DNA of 64,000 nucleotides, taken from contig DJQW01000001.1 in NCBI GenBank assembly GCA_002437665.1, positions 1 through 64,000 on the forward strand. Direction: 5' to 3'. Below, in pieces: positions 34,641 to 42,403 of this stretch (its first letter is position 1; the number at the start of each line of letters is the position of its first letter). Source of the stretch: Alphaproteobacteria bacterium UBA6376. GTDB lineage: Bacteria > Pseudomonadota > Alphaproteobacteria > Rs-D84. The translations under genes and the position numbers were made by a program. The notes under the pieces were generated by a model, which saw only the letters and a list, made by a program, of their open reading frames with translations, ran no database searches and was not told the DNA's origin.

Positions 34641-35162
34641 CTACCTTGTATAATGACACTCTTGTATAAACTTGTATTTTCCTGAACTATCCGTAATTGT
34701 TTCATCTGTGGGGATAAAACAATCTGTTATATACTTTTTACCTCGCTGTGAGGTTGTACCTTTGACACCATTCAATGTCGGACACTGCGTACATTTTCCG
34801 GTGGAACTGGACAGTTCGCCATAATATCCAATATTGCACTCGCATGACTTGGCGTCCAGGGCCACTGACGCGTTCTCTGGGCACCCTTCAGCATAACACC
34901 CCGTTGGCTCACCTACTGCGTGATAAGTTTCGTCGCAACAAGGCGACATTATATAGGCCGCAGACACCCCCGGCAGAGAACAGCGGGTTGTCTCGCCTGT
35001 ACTAAAATTGCTACAGTACATCGTACCATAAACATATGCATAATATCCATAACACCTTGTACACGGACTGCCCGTGGTGCACGACACACCATGCACAACC
35101 CCGCACATCCCAGCGAATACAACACCTATACTCATGACGCATGCTATACGATTCCATTTCAT
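34641..35162 (-). CDS. Cys-rich secreted protein
   Basis: The 173-aa product has a signal peptide (to about residue 25) and about 18 cysteines in the mature part, in pairs such as CTTGSPCTRC, CCDETY, CYAEGC, CECNIGYYG and CTQCP. The pattern resembles EGF or GCC2/GCC3-like extracellular modules, which form disulfide ladders. No exact family is clear. It starts with a GGAG ribosome-binding site 20-30 nt after a terminator that ends a long structured leader, so expression may be controlled by that leader. Confidence 0.72.
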   Translation of the reverse strand: MKWNRIACVMSIGVVFAGMCGVVHGVSCTTGSPCTRCYGYYAYVYGTMYCSNFSTGETTRCSLPGVSAAYIMSPCCDETYHAVGEPTGCYAEGCPENASVALDAKSCECNIGYYGELSSSTGKCTQCPTLNGVKGTTSQRGKKYITDCFIPTDETITDSSGKYKFIQECHYTR

Positions 35163-35183
35163 TTTCCCGCTCCTATATCAAGT

Positions 35184-35211
35184 AAAAAAATACCGCCAAA
35201 GAATTGGCGGT
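35184..35211 (-). terminator. Leader terminator before the Cys-rich gene
   Basis: ACCGCCAA/TTGGCGGT stem (35192-35199 with 35204-35211) with a 4-nt loop, then seven T on the minus strand, about 25 nt before the ATG at 35162. Confidence 0.85.
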
Positions 35212-35401
35212 CGGGGATTTGAAAAATCATAAGCAAAAATGACCCCGTGGTTTTTGAACAACATATTGTCCTTATCATCACAGATCCCCGACCGGAATAC
35301 ACACAGTCGGGATAACAAAACACGGTGCAGAAACGCACCAATGTCCGTTCGGATTTACAACACAAAAATGTGTCGTTTTGCTTATAGGATTTTCAAGTCC
35401 C
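35184..35401 (-). ncRNA. Structured RNA or riboswitch-like leader
   Basis: About 220 nt of minus-strand RNA between the tatA terminator and the Cys-rich gene. The 5' arm (35376-35401) pairs with the 3' arm (35214-35238) in a long closing stem with blocks of 10, 7 and 4 bp. Small hairpins lie inside (for example GGTGC/GCACC at 35324-35339). ATCCCCGAC (35284-35292) can pair with GTCGGGAT (35306-35313) or, as a perfect 10-bp helix, with 35209-35218, which borders the terminator. It lacks recognisable 6S, tmRNA, SRP or RNase P signatures. Either an independent ncRNA or a switch for the next gene. Confidence 0.55.
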
Positions 35402-35450
35402 AGAGCCAACATCCCTGTTGAGTCAGAATATAGTGTAGAAAAACCATAAT

Positions 35451-35484
35451 AAAAAAGCAAGTGTGGATATATACCCACACTTGC
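35451..35484 (-). terminator. Terminator of the SPOR-tatA transcript
   Basis: GCAAGTGTGG (35457-35466) pairs with CCACACTTGC (35475-35484), followed on the minus strand by six T. Confidence 0.9.
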
Positions 35485-35509
35485 CTAAATAATGTTATAA
35501 ATTATTTTT

Positions 35510-35776
35510 TTATTGCCTTTTTGTGGCCACTTTTTTAACTGGCTTTTTCGCGGCAACCGCCTTCTTTGGCGCAACCGTTTTTTTCGCCGCCGGTTTTTTC
35601 ACAGCGGGTTTTGCAACCGGTGCTTTATCGGTTGGCGTGGTCTTCATTTCTTTCTTGAACACATTTATACCATCGGCCAGATTTTTCATAATCGATGGGA
35701 TTTTCGCACTGCCGAATAAAATCATAACCAGCACGACAATCAGTAAAATTTCAGCCCAGCCAAAACGTCCAAACAT
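35510..35776 (-). CDS. tatA: Sec-independent translocase subunit TatA
   Basis: The 88-aa product has the TatA N-terminus FGRFGWAEILLIVVLVMILFGSAKIP (one membrane helix, then the FG-x-KIP hinge), an amphipathic helix, and a Lys/Ala/Pro-rich tail of PKKAVAAKKP type that may contact membrane or nucleic acid. TatA forms the pore. It is away from tatBC (25.6-26.6 kb) and follows the SPOR gene by 18 bp. Confidence 0.92.
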   Translation of the reverse strand: MFGRFGWAEILLIVVLVMILFGSAKIPSIMKNLADGINVFKKEMKTTPTDKAPVAKPAVKKPAAKKTVAPKKAVAAKKPVKKVATKRQ

Positions 35777-35794
35777 TTTATTCCCCTTACCTTA

Positions 35795-36586
35795 TTATTT
35801 TGCAACATAGCAATCCAGACCGTCGGATTTTGCATTACGGCAGAATCCATTCGCGTCCGCAGACGTTGCAAACGCAACGCGCAATCTGTATGTTGTTTTA
35901 CCATTTGGCAACTGCGCCGCCAAGATTACGAATTGTTTACCAGCAAACAAACTCTGGTGACCGGCCTGAATCTTGCGTTGTGCGGCCTCTGCCAATGCGC
36001 GGGTGCTGTACGAACCAAACTGGACATACCAACCGCCGTGTGCTGGGGCAACCTGTTGTTTAACAACCTTTTTCGGTGCCGCCTTTGCCGCTGGCTTTGT
36101 TGTGGTCTTTGGCTTTGCCACTGGTTTCGCTGCAACTGGCTTGTCTGGGTTAAATGTCACGGTCTTTCTGTCTTCGACAACGCGAACCGGTGTTCCAACT
36201 GTTTCCTGAACAGGGGCTGCAACCGGCTGTGGTGCTGGTGCAGGATTTACCGGTGCGGCGGCTGGTGCTGGCACGGGCACAGGGGTCGGTTGCGCCGCCA
36301 CTGGCATCGCCGGTGCATTTTCCGGACGCGCCGGTACATTCAGCGAACCATCATCAACAATTACCGCTGGTGCATCCAAGTCAACCTCTATCGATGACGA
36401 AGAATTTCCACCAACCGTGCGAACAATAATATATGTCGCCAAAATAATCACGATAACACCCACCGCCATCAGCAACCATGGCTTTTTCGGGCGTGGTGTG
36501 GCAAACGGTGTCGCATCAGGCAATGCGTCCACATCATTTGCATCGTCTAAGTCCAATAAATCCAAATTGTTGTTATCTTCGTTCAT
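35795..36586 (-). CDS. SPOR-domain division protein
   Basis: The 263-aa product has an acidic cytoplasmic N-terminus (NLDLLDLDDANDVDAL), one membrane helix (about 36-57), a long Pro/Ala/Lys periplasmic linker and a C-terminal SPOR domain (about 185-263; GGWYVQFGSYSTRALAEAAQRKI). SPOR domains bind denuded glycan at the septum. It resembles FtsN-like or DedD-like proteins in layout. It is the first gene of the pair with tatA. Confidence 0.88.
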   Translation of the reverse strand: MNEDNNNLDLLDLDDANDVDALPDATPFATPRPKKPWLLMAVGVIVIILATYIIVRTVGGNSSSSIEVDLDAPAVIVDDGSLNVPARPENAPAMPVAAQPTPVPVPAPAAAPVNPAPAPQPVAAPVQETVGTPVRVVEDRKTVTFNPDKPVAAKPVAKPKTTTKPAAKAAPKKVVKQQVAPAHGGWYVQFGSYSTRALAEAAQRKIQAGHQSLFAGKQFVILAAQLPNGKTTYRLRVAFATSADANGFCRNAKSDGLDCYVAK

Positions 36587-36660
36587 CAGGAAATCCCCCC
36601 ATAGTTCTTTGCGGTAATTATATCATAAAAAAGCCAATTCACAAAGAATATATGACGAAA

Positions 36661-36804
36661 TTATTTAGGCATTTGACCAAAATGTGGCGGCACAATCAGT
36701 TTATGATTTTCTTCTACAATGGGTTCTGTTTCACATGTGCGCGCGCACGCCGTCAGCATTGCTGGCATCGCCGCAATCGCCAATAATAAAAGTACTTTTT
36801 TCAT
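36661..36804 (-). CDS. Small lipoprotein (47 aa)
   Basis: A tiny lipoprotein: signal peptide MKKVLLLLAIAAMPAMLTAC with lipidated Cys at 20, then a 27-residue tail ending KLIVPPHFGQMPK. The IVPP motif recalls the ends of alphaproteobacterial DUF3035-type lipoproteins. A GGAAAT-type ribosome-binding site fits the start at 36804; the longer frame to 36858 would add an unlikely N-terminus. It follows thrS. Confidence 0.7.
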   Translation of the reverse strand: MKKVLLLLAIAAMPAMLTACARTCETEPIVEENHKLIVPPHFGQMPK

Positions 36805-36831
36805 TTCCTGCCCTTTTCTTTCTTGCACAAG

Positions 36832-36859
36832 TATGGCGCGCATAGAACAGCGCGCCATA
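36832..36859. repeat. Strong hairpin between thrS and the small lipoprotein gene
   Basis: TATGGCGCGC (36832-36841) and GCGCGCCATA (36850-36859) form a perfect 10-bp stem with an 8-nt loop. No T run follows on either strand, so it is not a clear intrinsic terminator; it may be an mRNA processing or stability element. Confidence 0.6.
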
Positions 36860-36873
36860 TGTTTGTTTTCATT

Positions 36874-38607
36874 TTATCGTGGCATCTTTACCGCATCAAC
36901 CATCTGGGCGATAAATTCAGACAACGGCATTGTTTCCTGTTTGTCCACACCCAAACGACGCAACGTTACGGTCTTGTCCGCGGCTTCTTTTTCGCCAACA
37001 ACCGCGATAATCGGTGTTTTCGCCAACGACAGTTCGCGAATCTTGTAGTTGACCTTTTCATCACGCAAATCGGCACGTGCCCACACGCCCGCATTGCGCA
37101 ATTCATCGGCAACCATTGTTGCATATTCAGACACTTTGCCTGAAATTGGCGCAACAACCACTGGTTCTGGGGACAACCACAATGGCAAATTACCACCGGT
37201 TGATTCCAGCAAGATTCCCATAAAGCGTTCAATCGAACCCAACATTGCACGGTGCAACATAATTGGACGATGCTTTTCGCCATCTTCGCCAACATATGAC
37301 AAATCAAAGCGTTCTGGCAAATTCATATCCAACTGAACCGTACCACACTGCCAAATTCTGCCCATAGAATCTTTCAGATAGTTATCGATTTTTGGGCCAT
37401 AGAATGCGGCATCACCTTCGGCAATTTCGTATTCAATACCATTGTCGTCCAGCGCACGTTTCAACGCGCCTTCGGCCTTGTCCCAAATTTCATCCGAACC
37501 GATACGAAATTCAGAATCTTTGCGGGTTGCCAATTTCATTGAAATCTTGTCAAAACCAAACTTGCCATAAATATCTTTGATAAAGCGCAAGATTTTTACA
37601 ACCTCGGTTTCCAACTGTTCTTCGGTGCAGAAAATGTGCGCATCGTCTTGGGTAAATTCACGTACGCGCATCAGACCGGACAAGCCGCCTGCGGCCTCGT
37701 AACGATTTACCTTGCCAAATTCGGCCAGATACATTGGCAAATCTTTGTACGATTTAATACCCTGACCAAACACCAACATACCGCCTGGGCATGACATTGG
37801 CTTTACACAGAATGTTTTGCCATCTTGGGTTTTACCAGAATAGTTATGTTCACCATATTTTGCCCAGTGGCCACTACGTTCCCACAACGATCTGTCCATA
37901 ACAGACGGGGTGGAAATTTCCAAATACCCTGCTCGTTCCTGACGGCCACGGATGTATTCAATCAGGCGACGATAAATCTTGTAACCCTTGTCGTGCCAGA
38001 ACACCGCACCTGGGGCATAATCTGGTTCAAAGTGGAACAAATCCATATCTTTGCCCAATTTACGGTTGTCGCGCGCGGCGGCATCGGCCACATTCTTCAA
38101 ATGTTGTTCCAATTCTTCTTTTGTTGCGAATGCATCAACATAGATACGCTGCAACATTTTGTTTTTCGCGTCCCCTTTCCAGTATGCACCGGCAACATTG
38201 CGAATCTTGAACGCATCACGTGGCAAATCTTTTGATGATTCAACGTGTGGCCCACGGCACAGGTCGGTAAAATCACGGAAAGTATAAACCGATAATGCCT
38301 CGCCTGCGGCATCGTATTCATTCAACCATTCCATTTTATATGGCTGGTTGGCAAACAACTGTTTTGCTTCGTCCAAGCTGACATTACGCTGTTCAAAGCG
38401 GCCGTTAGATTTAATCAACGCATGCATTTCATGTTCGATTTTCTCGAAATCTTCTTCGGAAAATCTGTGTTCTGTATCAAAGTCATAGTAAAAACCGTTT
38501 TCAATGGCCGGCCCGCCTGCGAATTTTACATCTGGATACAGTTTCTGAACCGCCGCCGCCATAACATGCGCCAGCGAATGACGAATCGTTTCGATTGGAT
38601 ATGACAT
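36874..38607 (-). CDS. thrS: Threonyl-tRNA synthetase without TGS domain
   Basis: Class II synthetase. The 577-aa product begins directly in the editing (N2) domain: IETIRHSLAHVMA holds the HxxxH of the editing site. The catalytic core follows with motif 2 (FGKVNRYEAAGGLSGLMRVREFTQDDAH) and motif 3, then the anticodon-binding domain. The roughly 60-residue N-terminal TGS domain usual in bacterial ThrRS is missing. A Thr-rich leader peptide and its promoter lie upstream, suggesting control by threonine supply. Confidence 0.95.
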   Translation of the reverse strand: MSYPIETIRHSLAHVMAAAVQKLYPDVKFAGGPAIENGFYYDFDTEHRFSEEDFEKIEHEMHALIKSNGRFEQRNVSLDEAKQLFANQPYKMEWLNEYDAAGEALSVYTFRDFTDLCRGPHVESSKDLPRDAFKIRNVAGAYWKGDAKNKMLQRIYVDAFATKEELEQHLKNVADAAARDNRKLGKDMDLFHFEPDYAPGAVFWHDKGYKIYRRLIEYIRGRQERAGYLEISTPSVMDRSLWERSGHWAKYGEHNYSGKTQDGKTFCVKPMSCPGGMLVFGQGIKSYKDLPMYLAEFGKVNRYEAAGGLSGLMRVREFTQDDAHIFCTEEQLETEVVKILRFIKDIYGKFGFDKISMKLATRKDSEFRIGSDEIWDKAEGALKRALDDNGIEYEIAEGDAAFYGPKIDNYLKDSMGRIWQCGTVQLDMNLPERFDLSYVGEDGEKHRPIMLHRAMLGSIERFMGILLESTGGNLPLWLSPEPVVVAPISGKVSEYATMVADELRNAGVWARADLRDEKVNYKIRELSLAKTPIIAVVGEKEAADKTVTLRRLGVDKQETMPLSEFIAQMVDAVKMPR

Positions 38608-38691
38608 AATTATAAACCTTTCTTACTTTGGTTTTTGTTGTTTTTGTTTTGTTTGATTATTGCATTGCGCGGTCAAAACCGCAAATAGAAA

Positions 38692-38754
38692 TTACACCCC
38701 CGCGGGGGTTGTTGTAGTTGTTGTGAATGTCAAAATAATCATAAATTCTTTCAT
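38692..38754 (-). CDS. Thr-rich leader peptide of thrS
   Basis: A 20-codon frame upstream of thrS encodes MKEFMIILTFTTTTTTPAGV: Thr at position 9 and 11 to 16, seven of 20 residues. This is the typical form of an amino-acid attenuation leader, matched to the aminoacyl-tRNA synthetase gene that follows. The ATG lies about 9 nt from a -10 box. Downstream are a palindromic GC stem (38696-38709) overlapping the end of the frame, a GCGGT/ACCGC hairpin (about 38671-38684) and a CA-rich single-stranded stretch. No U tract is seen. Confidence 0.7.
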   Translation of the reverse strand: MKEFMIILTFTTTTTTPAGV

Positions 38755-38763
38755 GTCCCACGT

Positions 38764-38792
38764 ATTCTATGACGTTATCATACAAAAATCAA
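38764..38792 (-). promoter_or_regulatory. thrS leader promoter
   Basis: On the minus strand TTGATT (38787-38792), 17 nt, TAGAAT (38764-38769), the same hexamers as in the rpsT promoter. Transcription should start within a few nt of the leader ATG. Confidence 0.75.
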
Positions 38793-38793
38793 T

Positions 38794-38821
38794 AAAAAAT
38801 GCCGGCGAACCGGCATTTTTA
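38794..38821 (-). terminator. Terminator of the hemolysin III gene
   Basis: ATGCCGG/CCGGCAT stem with a 4-nt CGAA loop flanked by A and T runs, directly after the stop at 38822. It isolates the thrS unit. Confidence 0.85.
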
Positions 38822-39568
38822 TTAGTAGTCGATAATGCACCCAAACAGCACCGCGAAAAAGAAGCACACACTGCCCCCGATTACGAACAAGTGCCATATT
38901 GCGTGCGAGAATTTTAATCTGCGCCACAAATAGAATATCACACCAACAGAATATGACAGTCCACCCGCCAAAATAAACCACATGCCGCGCGCTGGAATAT
39001 TACGAATCATTGCCGGCAAAATAAACAGCAATGTCCACCCCATAACCAGATACAACAACACCATCCATTTTGGCTGCTGCTTTGGATTGCGGATTTTCAT
39101 AAACGCACCCAAAAATACAATCGCCCACAAAATACCGAACACCGTCCAACCAATCGGCCCGCGCAGATTTACCAACATAAATGGCGTGTATGTGCCGGCA
39201 ATCAATGCATAGATGGCAACACTGTCCCATACTTCAAAAAAGCATTCGCCCTTTTTACCAATGGTCGCATGACACATTGTTGAACCAAAATACAGTGTGA
39301 ACATTGTCAAACCAAAAATCGCACACGATACGATTGCCCATGCATTACCCGCCAACGCCGCATACACAACCAACAGCGTCAGCCCCGCAATCGCCAAACC
39401 GATACCAATACCATGTGTTAAAATATTCAATGCCTCTTCGCATTTTGTGCTGGGGCGTTCCCAACGAAACAATCCCGTTGCACGCAATATGCGCAATAAA
39501 TGTCCACCACGTTCGTCGCGTTTTACTTGTTTAACCTCTGCCCGCGAATGCTTTTTTGTTTTAACCAT
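38822..39568 (-). CDS. Hemolysin III (YqfA/PAQR) family membrane protein
   Basis: The 248-aa product has seven hydrophobic segments after a basic N-terminus, and the PAQR metal-site motifs: NILTHGIGIG early, STMCHATIGKK, and SHAIWHLFVI near the C-terminus. These hydrolase-like membrane proteins are often named hemolysin III; true hemolysis is doubtful. The start overlaps the gltX stop by 8 bp. Confidence 0.9.
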   Translation of the reverse strand: MVKTKKHSRAEVKQVKRDERGGHLLRILRATGLFRWERPSTKCEEALNILTHGIGIGLAIAGLTLLVVYAALAGNAWAIVSCAIFGLTMFTLYFGSTMCHATIGKKGECFFEVWDSVAIYALIAGTYTPFMLVNLRGPIGWTVFGILWAIVFLGAFMKIRNPKQQPKWMVLLYLVMGWTLLFILPAMIRNIPARGMWFILAGGLSYSVGVIFYLWRRLKFSHAIWHLFVIGGSVCFFFAVLFGCIIDY

Positions 39569-41141
39569 TTATAATCTCCTTTACTCTGCGTTCAACCATA
39601 TCGCCACCCATTACCTGCATCACAGAATACAGGTCAGGCGTATTTGTGCGTCCTGTTACCGCCACGCGCAAATTCATTGCAACCTCGCCATTTTTAACGC
39701 CGACCGCGGTTGCAATCGCGACAATCTTGTTCCACCATGTGTCTTTGTCATCTGACGCATTATATGTTTTCAAAAATTCCGCCAAGACATCACGGTTAAA
39801 TTCAAATTCTGTGTTTTTGTTGTACAACGCGTCCCAGAAATACGCAACCTCGCCCAGCGTTTGTGCCCACGTGATAAAGTCCTTGCGAATACGCTTTGGA
39901 TTATCACGTTCAATTCCCAGCATTGACGCCAGATACTGCGGGTTTTGAACCTGCATCTTTTGCACATCATTGCCGTATTCATTCGCCCAATCTGTAACAC
40001 AACGCACCAAATCAGGCACAGACAATGTCGCAATATATTCACGCGCCCACCATTCCAATTTTTTCATATCAAACAACGCACCTGAAATAGGAATCTTTTT
40101 CACGCGCAGTGGGTATTGCCATATGGACGAAACCTGCCCTTTGGATTTTGCCTCTTCATAACCAGATGCCGCGATATTGCCCAGATATTCCAACACCGCC
40201 GCCGTTGGCCAACCATCGGCCAAGAAAAATGCAACGTTTGCCTCGGGGTCTTTGCGTTTTGACAACTTGCGCTGTTTACCGGTTTCCGCGTCAATCTTGT
40301 CAATCGTAGATGTGTGAATATACATCGGTGGCGTCCACCCCATCATGCGGAATAACTGTGCATGCAGCGGGAACGACGGCAACCATTCTTCGCCACGAAC
40401 AACATGCGTCGTGCGCATAAAGTGGTCATCAACCAAATGCGCAAAATGATACGTTGGCAATCTGTCGTTTGATTTAATCAAAACAATATCTTCGTTGTTT
40501 TCCGGAAATCCAATCGAACCACGTACCGCGTCCTTGCAGAAAATACGCTTTGATGGGTCACCAACCGAATACAGACGTATTGTTGGCACGTCGCCATTGT
40601 CCAAATGCGCCCTGATTTCATCATCTGTTAAATCACGATCACGCGCAAATTCGCCATAGATACCCGTTGCAAATCCGGCATTCTTTTGATTTGTACGAAT
40701 TTGTTCCATATCATCGGCGGTCAAAAAGCATGGATATGCCAACCCACGCGCCAACAAATCAGCCGCCACACTGTGATAAATATCACGACGCTGTGATTGA
40801 TAATACGGCCCGTATTCCGGCACATCGTTATATTCCAAACCAAAACGATGCATTGAATCAACAATGATATCAACGGCGGATGCAACCTCGCGCTTGGTAT
40901 CCGTATCTTCGATACGCAACATAAACACACCACCCGTATCACGCGCCAACTTGCAATCAACCAGCGCACCATACAGACCGCCCAAATGCATAAAGCCCGT
41001 CGGGCTGGGTGCAAAACGCGTTACAAACGCCCCATCTGGCAACGCACGTGGCGGGAACTTTTTTTCCAGTTCATCCAGTGTATATTTCGGTGCCGCGCCC
41101 AATACGCGGGCAATTAAATCAGCCGACAATCCATTACGCAT
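39561..41141 (-). CDS. gltX: Glutamyl-tRNA synthetase
   Basis: Class I synthetase. The 526-aa product has the HIGH-like motif in RFAPSPTGFMHLGGLYG (about 42-58) and the KMSKS-like motif KLSKRKDPE, with a C-terminal helical anticodon domain. About 35 extra residues precede the usual N-terminus. With GatCAB present it may be non-discriminating and charge tRNA(Gln) with Glu, which would be amidated next. It lies 2 bp after a GNAT gene. Confidence 0.94.
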   Translation of the reverse strand: MRNGLSADLIARVLGAAPKYTLDELEKKFPPRALPDGAFVTRFAPSPTGFMHLGGLYGALVDCKLARDTGGVFMLRIEDTDTKREVASAVDIIVDSMHRFGLEYNDVPEYGPYYQSQRRDIYHSVAADLLARGLAYPCFLTADDMEQIRTNQKNAGFATGIYGEFARDRDLTDDEIRAHLDNGDVPTIRLYSVGDPSKRIFCKDAVRGSIGFPENNEDIVLIKSNDRLPTYHFAHLVDDHFMRTTHVVRGEEWLPSFPLHAQLFRMMGWTPPMYIHTSTIDKIDAETGKQRKLSKRKDPEANVAFFLADGWPTAAVLEYLGNIAASGYEEAKSKGQVSSIWQYPLRVKKIPISGALFDMKKLEWWAREYIATLSVPDLVRCVTDWANEYGNDVQKMQVQNPQYLASMLGIERDNPKRIRKDFITWAQTLGEVAYFWDALYNKNTEFEFNRDVLAEFLKTYNASDDKDTWWNKIVAIATAVGVKNGEVAMNLRVAVTGRTNTPDLYSVMQVMGGDMVERRVKEIING

Positions 41142-41143
41142 TT

Positions 41144-41692
41144 TTATTTTCCTTTTCCAAATTCTGATTTTATTTTTGAAAACATAATCATATCACGTGG
41201 CACGCCGCGCAACAACATTGATTGACGCAGAACCCCTTCGCGCATGTACCCCGCGCGCTGAGCCACCGCCTGTGACTTATTGTTGTCCACATCAACCAAG
41301 ATTTCCACACGATTTACGCCCAGCGCATCAAAGCAAAAGCGTTCCATCACGCCAACCGCGCGCGTCATAATCCCGCGGCCATTTGCGTCACGCGACAACC
41401 AGTACCCTATTTCACCACTTTTGCGCTTTTCGCTGTAATCAACACCAATCGAACCAATCACATGTCCTGATTGCACAATATAATAATTACCATTATCTGT
41501 GTTTGACGTGCGTTGCATAAATGGGTATGCGGTCTCGGGGCTGATGGTGGCATCCACCCAATCCAGCCACTGGGCCAAATATTGACGTTGCCCGTCAATC
41601 AGTTCAAAAACAATGCGCGCGTTTTCAAACGTTGGCGCAATTTTTTCCAACTGAAAATCAGGCGCGGGTATAATCCGTGGAAACTCTGCCAT
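41144..41692 (-). CDS. RimJ/RimL-type GNAT acetyltransferase
   Basis: The 182-aa product has the GNAT acetyl-CoA core: IGSIGVDY, GEIGYWLSRDANGRGIMTRAV (R/Q-x-x-G-x-G/A equivalent) and VNRVEILVDVDNNKSQAVAQRAGYMREG, typical of the RimJ/RimL group that acetylates protein N-termini or small molecules. The target is unknown. It is divergent from trmB and co-directional with gltX. Confidence 0.9.
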   Translation of the reverse strand: MAEFPRIIPAPDFQLEKIAPTFENARIVFELIDGQRQYLAQWLDWVDATISPETAYPFMQRTSNTDNGNYYIVQSGHVIGSIGVDYSEKRKSGEIGYWLSRDANGRGIMTRAVGVMERFCFDALGVNRVEILVDVDNNKSQAVAQRAGYMREGVLRQSMLLRGVPRDMIMFSKIKSEFGKGK

Positions 41693-41702
41693 TATATTTA
41701 CC

Positions 41703-41731
41703 TTGTTTTATAACATATCGGATTCTATACT
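41703..41731 (+). promoter_or_regulatory. trmB promoter (leaderless)
   Basis: TTGTTT (41703-41708), 17 nt, TATACT (41726-41731), 6 nt before the ATG at 41738. Transcription is predicted to start at or beside the A of the ATG. Confidence 0.7.
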
Positions 41732-41737
41732 AAATAT

Positions 41738-42403
41738 ATGAAAAAACAAGAAATAAGAACTTTTGGCCGCCGGCACGGCAAAAAACTGTCCGCGCGCAAG
41801 CAATACTTGCTGGACAATGTGTTGCCGGCAATTTCTGCAAAAAACGACGAAAAGGCCGGTAAATTTAATATTCTGGAAATCGGATTTGGCGCGGGTGAAC
41901 ACGTGCGCGATTTGGCAATTCATAACCCCGACGCACTTATTATTGGCGCAGAACCATTTATGAACGGTGTTGCGGCCCTGTTGGGTGCAATGACCGATGA
42001 AAAAACAAATGAAGTTTTGCCAGAATACAAAAATATTCGCATTTACCCCGACGATGTGCGCGATTTTCTGCGCGCGGGCAATATGAAATTTAACCAGATT
42101 TGGATTCTGCACCCCGACCCGTGGCCCAAGGCAAAGCATGAAAAACGCCGCCTGTTACAAACAGAATTTATAAAAATGCTGGCGACGCACCTGTGCGACG
42201 ACGGCGAAATTATTATCGGCACGGATCATTGGGAATACTTTGATTGGATAACCGAACGCGCACGCGAATCTGGCCTGTGTATGCATACGCCCGACATTGA
42301 AACGATTGTGACGCGATATCAACATAAAAATATGGCGGAAACGGCCGCACCAAAGTATCTGGTACTGACCACGGGTTCACATAACCCAGAATTTCAGGCG
42401 TGA
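41738..42403 (+). CDS. trmB: tRNA (guanine-N7-)-methyltransferase TrmB
   Basis: TrmB makes m7G46 in the tRNA variable loop. The 221-aa product has the SAM motif ILEIGFGAGEHV (about 43-54), the family signature FNQIWILHPDPWPKAKHEKRRL and a late GTDHWEYFDW. No Shine-Dalgarno is visible; the promoter predicts a leaderless mRNA. The 3' end overlaps the convergent gene at 42377 by 27 bp. Confidence 0.95.
   Translation: MKKQEIRTFGRRHGKKLSARKQYLLDNVLPAISAKNDEKAGKFNILEIGFGAGEHVRDLAIHNPDALIIGAEPFMNGVAALLGAMTDEKTNEVLPEYKNIRIYPDDVRDFLRAGNMKFNQIWILHPDPWPKAKHEKRRLLQTEFIKMLATHLCDDGEIIIGTDHWEYFDWITERARESGLCMHTPDIETIVTRYQHKNMAETAAPKYLVLTTGSHNPEFQA

Noticed and set aside
35184..35401. 6S RNA, tmRNA, SRP RNA or RNase P RNA
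   Set aside because: The interior has several separate hairpins, not the single long 6S rod; no tRNA-like ends, no SRP GGAAGG loop region and no RNase P core motifs were found.
35159..35478. Two small minus-strand frames (66 and 68 codons) in the structured RNA region
   Set aside because: They overlap each other and run through the hairpins and terminator, lack good ribosome-binding sites, and show no family resemblance. The pairing evidence explains the region better, though a degraded gene is not excluded.
38608..38691. T-box riboswitch upstream of thrS
   Set aside because: No T-box consensus or antiterminator is visible, and T-boxes are essentially a feature of Gram-positive bacteria; the Thr-rich ORF is the better explanation.
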